Below, in pieces: positions 21,795-32,872 of a stretch of 64,000 nt of DNA. The notes beneath the pieces were generated by a model. It saw only the letters and a program-made list of their open reading frames with translations, made no database searches and was not told the origin of the DNA. Location: assembly GCA_021432605.1 (NCBI GenBank), contig MU271148.1, positions 565,362 to 629,361 of the forward strand. The letters run 5' to 3'. The position numbers and the translations under genes were made by a program. The stretch comes from Coniochaeta sp. PMI_546. Lineage: Eukaryota > Ascomycota > Sordariomycetes > Coniochaetales > Coniochaetaceae. Positions within the stretch are counted from its first letter, which is position 1. Each line of letters opens with the position of its first letter.

Positions 21795-23715
21795 TCTTGG
21801 CTTGTCGACTAGTACGCCGTGATCCAAGGGGAAGATAGACTGTTGCCATACAGAATGTAAAGATGCTTTGCAATATATACAGGTACGCCAAGAAAGAACG
21901 CTTGAAGATTAACGGTGGGCCGCCTCGACGGTGACACATCTCGTAGCCAATGTACAGTGCGGCGTTGCACAATACGAACTTGAGGATGTGTGCCCCTTTT
22001 TGTTTGTCGTGGCATGCAAAATTTTGAAAACTGCGCTTTATCCAGTGTCACAGCGCTGCTGTGCCACTCGCGATGCCAATCATCAACGTCTGAGACCCTA
22101 GTGCTGTGCCGCAGACATGCTTCGCATGGCTGCCTTGCGATCTTCTTCCAAGTCTACAGTAACACAGTCTGGGTTGTTGCAAATCCTGCTTGACTATGAT
22201 TAAGATGGTCTGAAAAGAGAGCCGCTACGTGGAGTCCTATAAATGAGACAGGTGTGCAGGGGGACTCTTGAGTGAAAGGCTGAACCGAGAACGGACGACT
22301 GCGTTACCTATTACTTGCTTGCGAGTGATAGGAAGGCATAGCACAGATAATTTGTCCCAGATAAGGTAAAAGTCTCTGGCGACAGTTTCATGCTCATTTG
22401 TGGACAACCTCTCTTTTATACAGATGAATAGTCAGAAAGCAATGTTATTATACTCTCTGCAGCACCGGCGAACTAACATATATCGCTTGCGGACTTCGGC
22501 CCTATGTGTGGGACGGAACACCATACTTCCAATATATGCCTAACCACAAACAAGGGCGTTAGTTCCTGCGGTGAGTCAACTAGTATGTATGTCCTAGAGC
22601 CTAGAGTTTGTACTCGACGGGATAACATGCAATTATATATCAACTTATAGCATACATATGAGCAGTCACCCCGGTAGCAGAAACGTCACGTCTTGTCTGT
22701 GGGAGTACGGCTGTGGTTAAGGATTAATTAGATTCATAGCGTCGTGCTTGATGCTCTGCAGATGTAATGACCAAACGTAGCACACTTGAGTAATTTGATA
22801 TCATTCATCAGAGGCAGTGGAGGGAACTGGCGAGTGTCGTTCGTAGAGCTCTAAACATTGTCCTGCCGGCTAATATGACAGATGTAGTTGTGATATAGGG
22901 AGAATCATAACGGCCCATGCGAGTTCCTGGACATTGTTGACCCCCGAGTCCACTTGTTCCCCTGTCGAAATCTTTTTGGTCGAGGTCGCACGGCGGACAG
23001 CTGGGAAGCAGACAATTGAATTCTGTTGCCAGTCGCCACGTTGTTAAGTCTCCGAACTGGACCTTATTCGGGTGTCGGATGTGTCAAGGCCGGAGAATGC
23101 TGGCCCCAATAACAGCGACCTTTATTAATGTTGAGCGCTCGATTTATCCATGGGGGCTGGCCCCCCGCAGAAGCGCTCCGCAAGAGAATAACCAGATTGC
23201 CCCAATCTTTCCAGCTTCCTGGGGAGCTCCATACAGTCCTGGCAATGCTGCGATTTCCTATATAACAGCATGCCGCCAAGCACTGTCGGCGGAGGGGATT
23301 TGCAAGTCGACCTTGAGTCCCTGAGCTCTCTGTTGCTTGGCCTTCGACTTTGCAGGCCATGGCTAGAGTGCCAAGCACGGGGGAAGGTATGACAAGTCCA
23401 ACCCTGCTGTCGGCCAAGACAGGTTTATTATGTCTTTGATGAGAGACCACTCCTCCGTTGGCCTCCAGTTCATCAAGACGCCCGACCATTCGAATGGTTC
23501 CAGCACAAATGCCGTCTTGGCCGATCGAACTGGCCGAATTCTCCATCAATGACATGGTGCTCTTAGACACCACCTGAATTGCCGTGATGCCGAGATGAGA
23601 GAGTGGACGCGGCCACCTTGACATATAAAATGGCCTCGACAGCATATTCCTTGATTTGCTGAGGCAGTTCAGCAGCTTTTTATTCAACCGTCGAACCGTA
23701 GAGCTCAAGCCCAAC
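21795..23715. promoter_or_regulatory. Intergenic region and promoter of the glucuronoyl esterase
   Basis: No supportable gene; AT content rises between about 22200 and 22900. A GGCTAA motif at about 22868, the kind bound by XlnR/Xyr1 xylanase regulators, is present but far (about 850 bp) from the start codon, so its relevance is uncertain. A TATA box lies close to the gene and is listed separately. Confidence 0.35.
23624..23630 (+). promoter_or_regulatory. TATA box of the glucuronoyl esterase gene
   Basis: TATAAAA 86-92 bp upstream of the start codon, a normal position for an inducible secreted-enzyme gene in filamentous fungi. Confidence 0.55.
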
Positions 23716-24965
23716 ATGCGATCCGTCACCTCAGCACTCCTCCTTGCCGTTCCAGCCCTCGCTCTTCCAGCGGCGGAGATCTTTGAGAGACAAGGAACAT
23801 GCGCCACGTCCGCTAGTTATGCTGCCGTCAACGAAAAGCAGCTGCCCGATCCCTGGAAGTTCGCGGATGGAAAGGCCGTCGCGACAGCAGAGGACTGGAC
23901 CTGCCGACAGGCGGAGATGAGCAAGATGCTGCAGCAGTATGAGCTCGGCGACCTGCCCGGCCCGCCAGATTCGCTCACCGCAAGCGTTTCCGGGACGACC
24001 TTGACTCTCAATATCAAAGTCGGCAGCAACAGCAAGACCGTTACTGTGACTTTCTCAAAGGGCAGTTCGCAGGCCGCCATCATCGGTGTCGGCGGAATCT
24101 CCATCCCCGTGCCCTCGAGCGTCGGCAAGATCAATTTTGGCAATGACGCCTGCGCGGCTCAGCAGAACAGCAACAGCCACGGCTCGGGTTGGTTCTTTGA
24201 TCTTCACGGTAAATCGCACAGCGCGGGTGCCACAACGGCATGGGCGTGGTGTGTCGGACGTATCATCGACGGTCTGGAGCAGCTGGGTGCCGATAAGACC
24301 GGCATCGACCCCAAGAAGCTTGGCGTGACTGGTTGCAGCCGTAACGGCAAGGGGGCGTTCATGGTGGGAGCATTGAACCCGCGTTAGTCCACCATTCCTC
24401 AAGTAGGCGTATAACCATGGACAGCGATACTGACCGCTACGCAGGCATCGCGTTGACCATCCCGCAAGAGTCCGGCTCCGGCGGTGCCGCCTGCTGGCGC
24501 ATCTCCGATTCGGAGAAGAGCAAGGGTAAGAACATCCAGACGGCCAGCCAAATCGTTGGCGAAAATGCCTGGTTCTCTCCCAAGTTCAACAGCGTCACTA
24601 GCAAGACCAGTACGATCCCGGAGGATCATCACTTCCTTGCCGCCCTGGTCGCGCCCCGCGGTCTCTTCGTCATCGAGAACGACATCGACTGGCTCGGCCC
24701 CGTCAGCACGACGGCTTGCATGAAGGCGGCTAGGCAGATCTACAAGGCTCTCGGCGTCGGCCCCAACATGGGCTTCTCCCTCGTCGGCGGCCACTCGCAC
24801 TGCCAGTTTCCTTCTGGTACCACCGAGAACCTGAACTCGTACATCAACACCTTCCTCCTTGGACAGGGTAAGACCAACGATGTAGAGACGAGTAAGGCAA
24901 CGGTGAATATGGCCGACTGGACCTCGAACTGGTCTGCTGCGCCGACTGGTATCAAGCTTGCTTGA
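23716..24965 (+). CDS. 4-O-methyl-glucuronoyl methylesterase (CE15), secreted
   Basis: Extracellular esterase that cleaves the ester between lignin and glucuronic acid side chains of xylan. Exons are 23716-24382 and 24445-24965 (62-bp intron), 395 residues. Signal peptide at residues 1-18 (MRSVTSALLLAVPALALP). The catalytic Ser208 sits in the CE15 signature GCSRNGKG, Glu231 in IPQESGSGG and His341 in GGHSHC. The Ser-Glu and Ser-His spacings (23 and 133) equal those of characterised CE15 enzymes as I remember them. There is no N-terminal cellulose-binding CBM1 and linker, unlike Trichoderma Cip2, so this is the catalytic-domain-only form. Expression is probably plant-biomass-induced, but only a TATA box and one distant GGCTAA are visible. 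It converges on the oxygenase gene. Confidence 0.94.
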
Positions 24966-25914
24966 TCGAGGAAAGCTTCGAAGTGTGTTGAGTGATAGGC
25001 TCTGAAGAAGAACGGAAGTACAGACTAGATGTCTCGTTCGTTGGAAGCGATAATTAAGCTAGCTAATCAATGCCAGCACCTCATGTTCTTCAGTCAATCA
25101 CGGTTATCTAGGTAGATTGAGACTCGGCCAATCCTTTGGTTCTTTTTCTGTACACCTGCAGCCCTGACATTTGACACTGCAACATCCAAAGAGAGTGCTC
25201 CTCCGTGGCATTCGATGTTGAGCGAAATCCAGCCAAGGTCACACACACGAGAAGCTGTTCCCAAGACTTTGAAGGTCCATGTTGTCGAGGATCCAGATAT
25301 CATGTATTGACACTCGGCCTGTCCAACAGCGGTGGTAGGTATCTGGAGGACTAAGGACATTGATGAAACATATTTACAATGCTCCTACCATTTCCCGTTC
25401 ACTCAGGACCTTGCTCCGTCATGGTCTTGAACCCTTCTATTCCCATTCAGGCCCGGAAGGTATGATGCATCGGTAAAAGAAGCACGACATCCGTTCCCTA
25501 TCAACGATTTCAGGCTGCGATTCTCTTTCCAACAAGGCACCATGCTTGGCTGGGCGGGGGACGTGGACAGGCAAGAGTTCTCCTCGCGTGGTATTCACTT
25601 TGCTAGGACGTGGACAAGGTTCGGGGCAGCGAACAGAATGAAACATTCTACTTCCTACGTATCTTGATCACCTCAGGCGGGGACTGGCTCAGATATTTCC
25701 GAGTTCGCGTATGGAATACATGATAGTGGAGAATGTGTCATCTATCTCTATATTCTCAGCCGAGACCGTGGAGGTCTTTGGACTTCCGCATAAGCCTTGC
25801 GAGTGGACGGCACATGCAGCGTAGCTGAGCATCATGAATATCATGGATAATGTTAGTCATTTTCCGACACTAAGCTAGACATTGAAGCTGCCGACAACCA
25901 AGACTTGTATATTC
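24966..25914. other. Convergent intergenic region
   Basis: 3' ends of the glucuronoyl esterase and the 2OG oxygenase. No coding frame or repeat I can support. Confidence 0.4.
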
Positions 25915-27074
25915 TCAACTCTCGTCACCTCGGTACTGATACTTGCTCACGATGGCCCCATACTCGCAGAACTTGACAGGCTCGTACTTCACTGGCTTCT
26001 CACTCGTAATGAATCTTGGTAGAGTCGCGATAACATGTTCCGGCTTGGGCCCGACGAAGAATGGAATCGAGCATCTCGCAGGGATGCCGTCACTCGGCAC
26101 TTGCTCCGGACAGGGAACTGATACTCGATGCATTGCAGAGATGAAGTAATCTACCAGGAGTCAGTCACTATTTCCCCGCAACAAAAGACTAGGAGCGTTT
26201 ATTCCCATACCGTTAGTGAACCTCTCCAGCATATCCCCGATATTCAACACCAGTGCGCCTTTCTCGGGCTCTGCACTCAAAAATTCACCAGTCGTCCGAT
26301 CCTTTAGCTCCAACCCTCCCGCACCATCCTGGAACAACATCGTAAACGCACCCCAGTCAGTGTGAGCAGGTAACCTGGCAAACACCTCATTCACCACCTT
26401 CTCCTTGCTTATAGCAGGATAATGTAGCAGGCGCAGCTGGCTGTGCCGTTCGGAGTCAAGCTCCATCAAGGCCACGAGTTCATCGTCCTCAAGAGCCAGG
26501 CCAGCACCGATGGCGGAGAGTATCACCTTGCCTACGCCGGCGAGGCGCTCGTACAGGGCGGTCATCTTCGTCTGGAATCCGGGCAAGACATCGTCTGGCA
26601 GCCAGATGTTTTGCTGCTGATCGTCTCGCTCACTGCCTATCTCGTAGCTCTCCTGAATCCTTTTAGCTTTGACAAATATCCTCATATGACTATCTTAATC
26701 CATATCTTGAAATCCAACACAATCCTCAGATTCTTTCCTGATTCCTCGCCTCCCTCCCTCACCTCGGATGTATCATAAATCTTCTCCCGCCCGATACCAG
26801 AGTATCCCCGGTGCGGCATCGGACCGGCAGGATGGGGCGCCTTCATCTTCTCCTCGCTTGGCAGGTCGAACAAGTTCTTTACCCACGACAAAGCCTCGTC
26901 TATCTCTTGCGTGGCAACGCCGTGCCCGGTGATCTTGGCGAACCCGAATGTGTGCAGAGCATCAACGAGGGCGTTACCTGCCCTGAAGCGACCCGAGGCG
27001 GATGAGGGATCAGTAAAAGGTGTGATGTCGATGGTTGGGATTGCCAGTGGAGGGTCGACTGCTGACGGCGGCAT
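25915..27074 (-). CDS. 2-oxoglutarate/Fe(II)-dependent oxygenase (isopenicillin N synthase-like)
   Basis: Predicted non-haem iron oxygenase of 329 residues. Exons are 27074-26763, 26652-26211 and 26150-25915; introns are 26762-26653 and 26210-26151. The N-terminal DIOX_N domain spans about 10-120 (IPTIDITPF, GFAKITGHGV). The 2OG-Fe(II) domain follows with the iron ligands His201 and Asp203 (HTDWGAFT) and His259 (ISAMHRVS), and the 2-oxoglutarate-binding Arg277-Cys-Ser279 triplet. GGLELKD and LVLNIGDMLERFTN are also family blocks. The substrate is unknown: such proteins act in secondary metabolism, gibberellin-like or amino-acid chemistry, and no biosynthetic cluster surrounds it. It is divergent from the 1663-residue gene, with 806 bp between start codons. 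Confidence 0.9.
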
Positions 27075-27880
27075 GTTGAGCTGTTGTGTATAGTCTTACG
27101 CTACGGTATCATGAGGCATGAGACCGACTTTAATTATAGTATGAGTCTAGTCTGGCGGCAAGCTTTTGAGACTACATACACGACGCATCAGAAGATGATG
27201 GGTTGAAGTTAAGATGAGGGAAGATGATTATACTTTATTAGCTGACGAAGAGTGGAGATTGTGCTATAATGATATACAGTAGACGATTGAATGATTATGC
27301 CCGCATCCGTTGGTCAGGTACACACGAATTGAGTGACACATGTGTGTCACTGCAGCAGCTAGAGTCAGAAGCTTCGGCCTATGACCCAACGAATCTCAGG
27401 GAATGTCCTAGCCAAAGTACACAATTCCCGCCATCCTTTCTCCCCCACAATCCTCATTATGCGGGTTAAACCATGGTGGTTACTTATTCTCGAGGCCCGG
27501 CATTCAGAGCTGCCTTGCACATCTCAGATATGCAACGTGGGGCGAGAAGCACAGCGGCACATCTAATGCAGACTTAGACACAGGGGACACGGGCCGTTTA
27601 TTGCTCAGGATTCCCTCGTCGACATGTCATACAAAAGTTCCAGGTCGAGGCAGAGTGGCCTTCTGACCAAGTTAACGAAAACAGATGGGGTTGCGTGTGT
27701 GTGAGAGAGCGGGTGAGTCATTGAACCCGCGGTGTTGTTGTTGTTGCAACAATTAGAATAAGTGGGCGCGGTACCACTAGCACTAGCACGATATCCTGTA
27801 AATCCCACGGTCCCTCAACAAACACTAAAGCTTGACTTGACATCCTTCAACTCACCGAGCGTGAGCTGCACCAGTCAACC
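27075..27880. promoter_or_regulatory. Divergent intergenic region
   Basis: Shared upstream region of the oxygenase (minus) and the 1663-residue gene (plus). It is AT-rich near the oxygenase. A short ACTAGC direct repeat lies at about 27775-27787. No ORF looks coding. Confidence 0.35.
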
Positions 27881-30800
27881 ATGGCGCAGATAGACATCGT
27901 CGCCCTTCGAAATGGCACTACTGCCGAGAGGGTGGCCCTTCTGCGGACAACCCACGCGAATGCAGATGCCGCCTCCCTGACGGCCCAGCTGTCCGACGCC
28001 ATCGCGTCGGATCTTCTCCCTCCCGCTGTGTTCGACGTATGGCTCGGCCTCAGCGACGACCCCACCGCCATCGTCGCGGGACTGCGTCAGACACAGAGCC
28101 TCATGCAACGCCGGACTGCCATCCGGCATTTTGGCAAGGCAACACGTTCCAAGGTGCGCTTCCCAAAGATCTGGGATGCCGCGGGCGGCGCTTCGGGAAT
28201 CGCCGCCATTATGAGCCGCTTCAGCGTCAACGAGGTGAAGAGAGTGTGTACCGAAATCCGAAAGTCGGCCTCGGCGGCCCAAGCCCGAGCCGAGAGGCAG
28301 CAGCGAATGACGGAGCTGGTGCATCTGCTCTACAACCAGGACGATAGTCTCCCAGAGGGGTCCAGGAATCCAGACTTGAGGCCGCTTAAACGATACTACG
28401 AGAAGATCTCGCTAGCCAGCGCCGAAGACTCGATCTTCCCGGGAGGTAGGGTTGACCACGCTATGTGGACTGAAAATGAGCGTCGCATGCTGGTGCGGGT
28501 GCATCCGACAACCTTCGAGACTAGGTTTATCGACGCATTGTCGTCCAGAAAGGATCTGGAACTTGAGCTATCATGGTGGACCTGCTTGATCGATCGCAAG
28601 CTGAACTTCGCCGAGGATATACTGAACCGGATCCTGGACAGCGCCGGCAATGTCTACGTGGCTGTAGACGCCAGGATCATTCATCAAAAGCTGCTCCTGC
28701 CGCTCGCAAGACGTGTGGTCCGCCGCGGGACCGATCATGGCGCGCGAGAACGCATCTTTGCTCTCATCGTCTCCGTTGTCCGCAAGCACCCCGTCATAGC
28801 CGAGGGACTCAATTTCAGACAGGCCGGACTGGTCCATCGAGCCATCCAAATCTGGAGGCGCGCCGCTCGCGAAGAACGAATACAAGCAGAGAAGCACTTG
28901 GCGAGTCTGCTGGCGCTGATGCCGGGGAATGCCAGCCAATCTCTCGACCAAATCGCGTCGGCCTCTTTGAACGTCCTGCCTGCACTGAGGTGCGATCTCC
29001 TTCGTCTTCTTCTCCGGCACACAAGGCCGTTCATGATGGATATCGAGAGCCTGTCTGACGATGATATTGAAAAACTCGCAAAGATGAAAGAGCGTCTGCC
29101 CATGTGGCTCTTCACTCAAAGTCTCGTTCGAGGTCAGGGTCGTCATGGCGCGGCCTTCTCTCTATTCCAACGATTTGCGGGAAGACACCCGACAGGCGAC
29201 TTTGTCACGACGGCACATCAGCATAGCCCTCCAAGCATACTGAACCATCCTGCAGTCCCTGGCAAATTAGGAGGAGACACCGAGCTGCTTGGAATCATGC
29301 TAGCGCGGAGCGCGGATGGCAACCGAGAGACTGAATTTGGATCGATGGAACGGGCTCATGACGAGTTAGAGGAGAGAAAACGAAAGGCTGAGGCCTCCCG
29401 TGAGTGGCAGGGGCGTGCCTTTTGGACAAAGTCGGCCATGTTCATTTGCATCGCGGCGGGCAGTCTCGATCTGTATGCCGAGACGTTGCTGTGGGCGCGA
29501 CGGTTCAACAAGGACGTTCACACTGTCAAGCAAATCTACGCGAGGGACGCCATCGAAACCATAGAGGGGCTAGAGTTCCTCTCCGGTTTCCGACAGTCTG
29601 GACCCAGTCCGAGGGATGGTATTACATTGGTAGAGAATAATGTCGTTGCTGCGAACTCAATTGTTCAGCAGCTGCTCGAGACGGCGGCGGCGGCGCTGCG
29701 AGAGCCGAGCTTCTACCATCAACACTGGCACAGCGTAACCAGCCTTCCCGCATCGGTGGTCAACCAGCGACTAAAAGGGGCCGATGAACTCCAGGATCGA
29801 TTGGCACTAACGGATGACGAGATCTTCGCCAGCGTCTGGCAGCCGACCCTCCGCATGCTGCTCGCCGTAGAGGCCTTCTTGCTGCAGCCGGAGCACGAGG
29901 AGCTAAATCAGAGTAGTCTTGGTGGGCCTCTGGGTAATCTAGGCCTTCCGACGGACATGAGGAGTCACGCGTGGCAATTCTTCGACTGTCTCGCGCAGGG
30001 TCGGGATGAGCTGTGGCAGAAACACCGCCGTGGACATCACCCCAGCGTAGTCACGCTGCAGAGTCCGTTTCCTAGGGGCTTGCCGATCCAATTTCTTCAC
30101 ATAAGGTCACACTCGACCAAACGAGAGTATAAGCTGCCTTATGTGCAGTCAAGAGCCGTGGATGTGGTGTTTAGCAAGCCGTTGGAAGTGCTTGTCACGC
30201 ATCCCGAATCGGAGGATGTCAGGGAGACCATTGGGGCCTTCATCGACAGGTACCAGGCTGCACTCGATTTCTATGTTAACGGCTTCGATGCCGACTCGAA
30301 CCGAGATCTGCGCATTCGGCTGGCATGGGAGCATGCAACAGGTCCCCTCAGCGGTGGGCGGATGACTCGGGTGGAATGCCTCCGTTTCTGGGCAGAGATA
30401 TTTGAGAGTGAGGGAATCGACGTGCCAGACTTTCAAGCCGAGCTGCCCAAGCGGGCAGATCCTGCATTGCCAGCTGATGGTGACGGGGACGCACCTGTGG
30501 AGTGGAATCCCGACCCGGCGTATTGTATCGAAGGGTACAAATCGAGGCATCTCCCGCACACGATCCTAGACTGCATGTTGGAGATACCGATCTCCTCGGC
30601 ATCTCTCGCAACGCCCTTCATGCATGCTAATTGCCCAGTCGGTGTCTCGACGAAGGCTCTTATTCCAAAGCTCTTCTGGGACATGACCCGATTTTCGGAA
30701 CCTGTTTCCGCACAGACGAGCGAAGCGATGGCCATTGCCGCCATACTCTACATAAACTCAAGGCATGGTTTGGATACTTCCCTGCTCAAGAAGCCCTACC

Positions 30801-32872
30801 GTGTGCGCGGGAAAACTCGCTTACCGGCTCTTTACTTGGATGAGGAGTTCCTAGAAGTGCAGGAGAAAACCCTAGGTTGTTCAGGACCAAGACGAGCGCT
30901 GGAGGCATTAGGCAGGGTGTCTGGCGTGGTGCCCGTTCCGCTGCTGACGCAATTAGCATCATCATTGCTGGAGAAGATGAGGGGCTCGAACGGTGGTAGC
31001 CCAGAGCTGGCGCGGCTCACGATGGGAGCTGTTGGCCTCATTGCGTGCGGCGATCGGCCTTCCCTTGCGGTTCCCTTGATACGGGATGTCATCCTGAATA
31101 TGCAGAACGACAGTGCATGGCACCGAAGGTTTTTGAGCTCTGGCTTTCTGGAGACCCTGTCAGCGGCAGACGCAAGGTCGCTCTTGGACACCCTATCCCG
31201 CGGCATTGTGATGAAACTCCGTGAGCAAGTCGCTCGACGCAATGAGATGGCTAAGAAGAAGGAAGCAGACGCGGCATCTAGACCATCATCAGTCAAGATC
31301 AGCACCGTCAAAATGCTCGCGCAGCTGCTCCGAGACGTCGATGTTCTAGACCCTGCTACGTCGGTCGACATTCTCAGCGGACTGCTAGCTAACTCGCAGC
31401 ACGTCGACATCCGCATCGCCGTGTTTGACAGCCTGTTGTCAACGCTCAGACAGGAGGCTTCGTCAGCCAAGCTCAAGGCTCATATCTTGGCTGAATTGGA
31501 GGCAAACGTAGTTCCAGTCGCCGCGGCGCTGCAAGATCTACGCCCGATGACGGAAGCGGACTGGAGAACTGCCGAGGCGGGCGGCGATCTTCCCGGAGTG
31601 AGCGAGGGCAGAGACCTGTCCGCGATCCAGCTGATGCTCTTTGGACTGACGCCTGACTCGGTGTCTGGCGATGACACTAAGAAAAGACTGGGGCACCTGT
31701 TGGTAGAGGTGGTAGAGCAGTCGGCTGCGAACAACACTCGGTGGATCTCATTGTTCCTCAAGAAGAATAGTTTGGTCCTGCCACGTGGCATGGAGCTTCC
31801 TGCGTACCCGGTCTGTGGCAAGCTTCTGGATAACATGCTTTTGCACTGGGTCGCATATATGCCGCGCGGCGTGTTTGAGATGATTCGGCATGCCGTGCTG
31901 ATAAACCTAGCGCCAGATAGCGGCATCGCAGCCATCAGCCAAGCCGTCAAGGATAGCCCGGCCCTTTGCGAGTCCGACGCTGGTAAGCACTGGCTTGTCC
32001 AGTACGACAACCCCGGCGGCTTGGCGCTCGGACTCGGCGGACGGGAGGTGGCGCGTCAGCTGCACTACGGCACCATTCACTCCCAGGTTGAGGACGGCGT
32101 CACCACGCAGATGTTGCGGGAGTTCGTACTGGATCTGGCCGACGTCTTGATTGCCAATGGCGATACACACAACCTCTTCGGGCTCGTATATCATGCCTGC
32201 GAGTATAAGTCGCACAGCCATTCCTGGCCCAGTTGGAAGGCGAACAGCGTGTCCGTCATCAAGGAGATCCTGCGACGTGTGGAGCTTATTCGGACGGAGG
32301 CATGGCAAGCGGACCCGAAACGGAAGCCAGCCTTGCTTCCAGACCCGTTTCAGCTGCAAGTAGCAATGCTGGTGTATCCTCCTATGTCCGCGTACGCCGC
32401 CAACGAACCCGACCCTCTGGCACTGCAGGGAGCCATCGAGTATATCGACCAGCTCTCAGACATGATAGGCGAGCTGGCATCCCGTCGCATGCCGTATCAT
32501 GCGAGCTGGACCGAATTGAAGCGGCAAACGACATTTCTCGCTGCAGCTGAGTGTGCAGGCATTGCGGTCGCACTAGGCTCTTACGTCCAATGGACCGTCG
32601 CGGGAGAGCCGCCCAGCCTTGGGGACTACCTGCGCGTGGAGCTCGTCTGCGACCTTTTGCGACGTGCGGAGGAGCCAAGGGAAGAGATATCCAATGCGGC
32701 CAAGACGATGCTGCGGGTCTGGAAAGACTGCCCTATCGAAGCATTCCGGCTAGAGGCCCAACAGACGCTTAAGAGTACCTTGGCTGCCCGGGAAGGCGGG
32801 GATGGCTCAAGCTGGAAGCGGAACGCGATTGACGATTTCCTAAATGACGATCATCGTAGTAACTGTTCGTAA
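27881..32872 (+). CDS. Large conserved fungal protein of unknown function
   Basis: One uninterrupted reading frame of 1663 residues with a good start context (accATGgcg). I do not recognise a catalytic domain. The sequence is largely alpha-helical with leucine-rich helical pairs throughout and no clear signal peptide or membrane segment, which suggests an alpha-solenoid scaffold (HEAT/ARM-like). This is inferred from composition and not shown. Blocks such as LYAETLLWARRFNKDV (around residue 540) resemble a family of very large hypothetical proteins that I believe occurs in related fungi. A Lys/Arg/Glu-rich helix lies near 485-510. The absence of introns over 5 kb contrasts with several neighbouring genes. 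It is probably a real, expressed gene because the frame is long, codon-biased and free of breaks. Confidence 0.85.
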   Translation: MAQIDIVALRNGTTAERVALLRTTHANADAASLTAQLSDAIASDLLPPAVFDVWLGLSDDPTAIVAGLRQTQSLMQRRTAIRHFGKATRSKVRFPKIWDAAGGASGIAAIMSRFSVNEVKRVCTEIRKSASAAQARAERQQRMTELVHLLYNQDDSLPEGSRNPDLRPLKRYYEKISLASAEDSIFPGGRVDHAMWTENERRMLVRVHPTTFETRFIDALSSRKDLELELSWWTCLIDRKLNFAEDILNRILDSAGNVYVAVDARIIHQKLLLPLARRVVRRGTDHGARERIFALIVSVVRKHPVIAEGLNFRQAGLVHRAIQIWRRAAREERIQAEKHLASLLALMPGNASQSLDQIASASLNVLPALRCDLLRLLLRHTRPFMMDIESLSDDDIEKLAKMKERLPMWLFTQSLVRGQGRHGAAFSLFQRFAGRHPTGDFVTTAHQHSPPSILNHPAVPGKLGGDTELLGIMLARSADGNRETEFGSMERAHDELEERKRKAEASREWQGRAFWTKSAMFICIAAGSLDLYAETLLWARRFNKDVHTVKQIYARDAIETIEGLEFLSGFRQSGPSPRDGITLVENNVVAANSIVQQLLETAAAALREPSFYHQHWHSVTSLPASVVNQRLKGADELQDRLALTDDEIFASVWQPTLRMLLAVEAFLLQPEHEELNQSSLGGPLGNLGLPTDMRSHAWQFFDCLAQGRDELWQKHRRGHHPSVVTLQSPFPRGLPIQFLHIRSHSTKREYKLPYVQSRAVDVVFSKPLEVLVTHPESEDVRETIGAFIDRYQAALDFYVNGFDADSNRDLRIRLAWEHATGPLSGGRMTRVECLRFWAEIFESEGIDVPDFQAELPKRADPALPADGDGDAPVEWNPDPAYCIEGYKSRHLPHTILDCMLEIPISSASLATPFMHANCPVGVSTKALIPKLFWDMTRFSEPVSAQTSEAMAIAAILYINSRHGLDTSLLKKPYRVRGKTRLPALYLDEEFLEVQEKTLGCSGPRRALEALGRVSGVVPVPLLTQLASSLLEKMRGSNGGSPELARLTMGAVGLIACGDRPSLAVPLIRDVILNMQNDSAWHRRFLSSGFLETLSAADARSLLDTLSRGIVMKLREQVARRNEMAKKKEADAASRPSSVKISTVKMLAQLLRDVDVLDPATSVDILSGLLANSQHVDIRIAVFDSLLSTLRQEASSAKLKAHILAELEANVVPVAAALQDLRPMTEADWRTAEAGGDLPGVSEGRDLSAIQLMLFGLTPDSVSGDDTKKRLGHLLVEVVEQSAANNTRWISLFLKKNSLVLPRGMELPAYPVCGKLLDNMLLHWVAYMPRGVFEMIRHAVLINLAPDSGIAAISQAVKDSPALCESDAGKHWLVQYDNPGGLALGLGGREVARQLHYGTIHSQVEDGVTTQMLREFVLDLADVLIANGDTHNLFGLVYHACEYKSHSHSWPSWKANSVSVIKEILRRVELIRTEAWQADPKRKPALLPDPFQLQVAMLVYPPMSAYAANEPDPLALQGAIEYIDQLSDMIGELASRRMPYHASWTELKRQTTFLAAAECAGIAVALGSYVQWTVAGEPPSLGDYLRVELVCDLLRRAEEPREEISNAAKTMLRVWKDCPIEAFRLEAQQTLKSTLAAREGGDGSSWKRNAIDDFLNDDHRSNCS

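Noticed and set aside
23064-23807. 247-residue minus-strand open frame
   Set aside because: Overlaps the promoter, TATA box and signal-peptide exon of the glucuronoyl esterase and has no recognisable motif.
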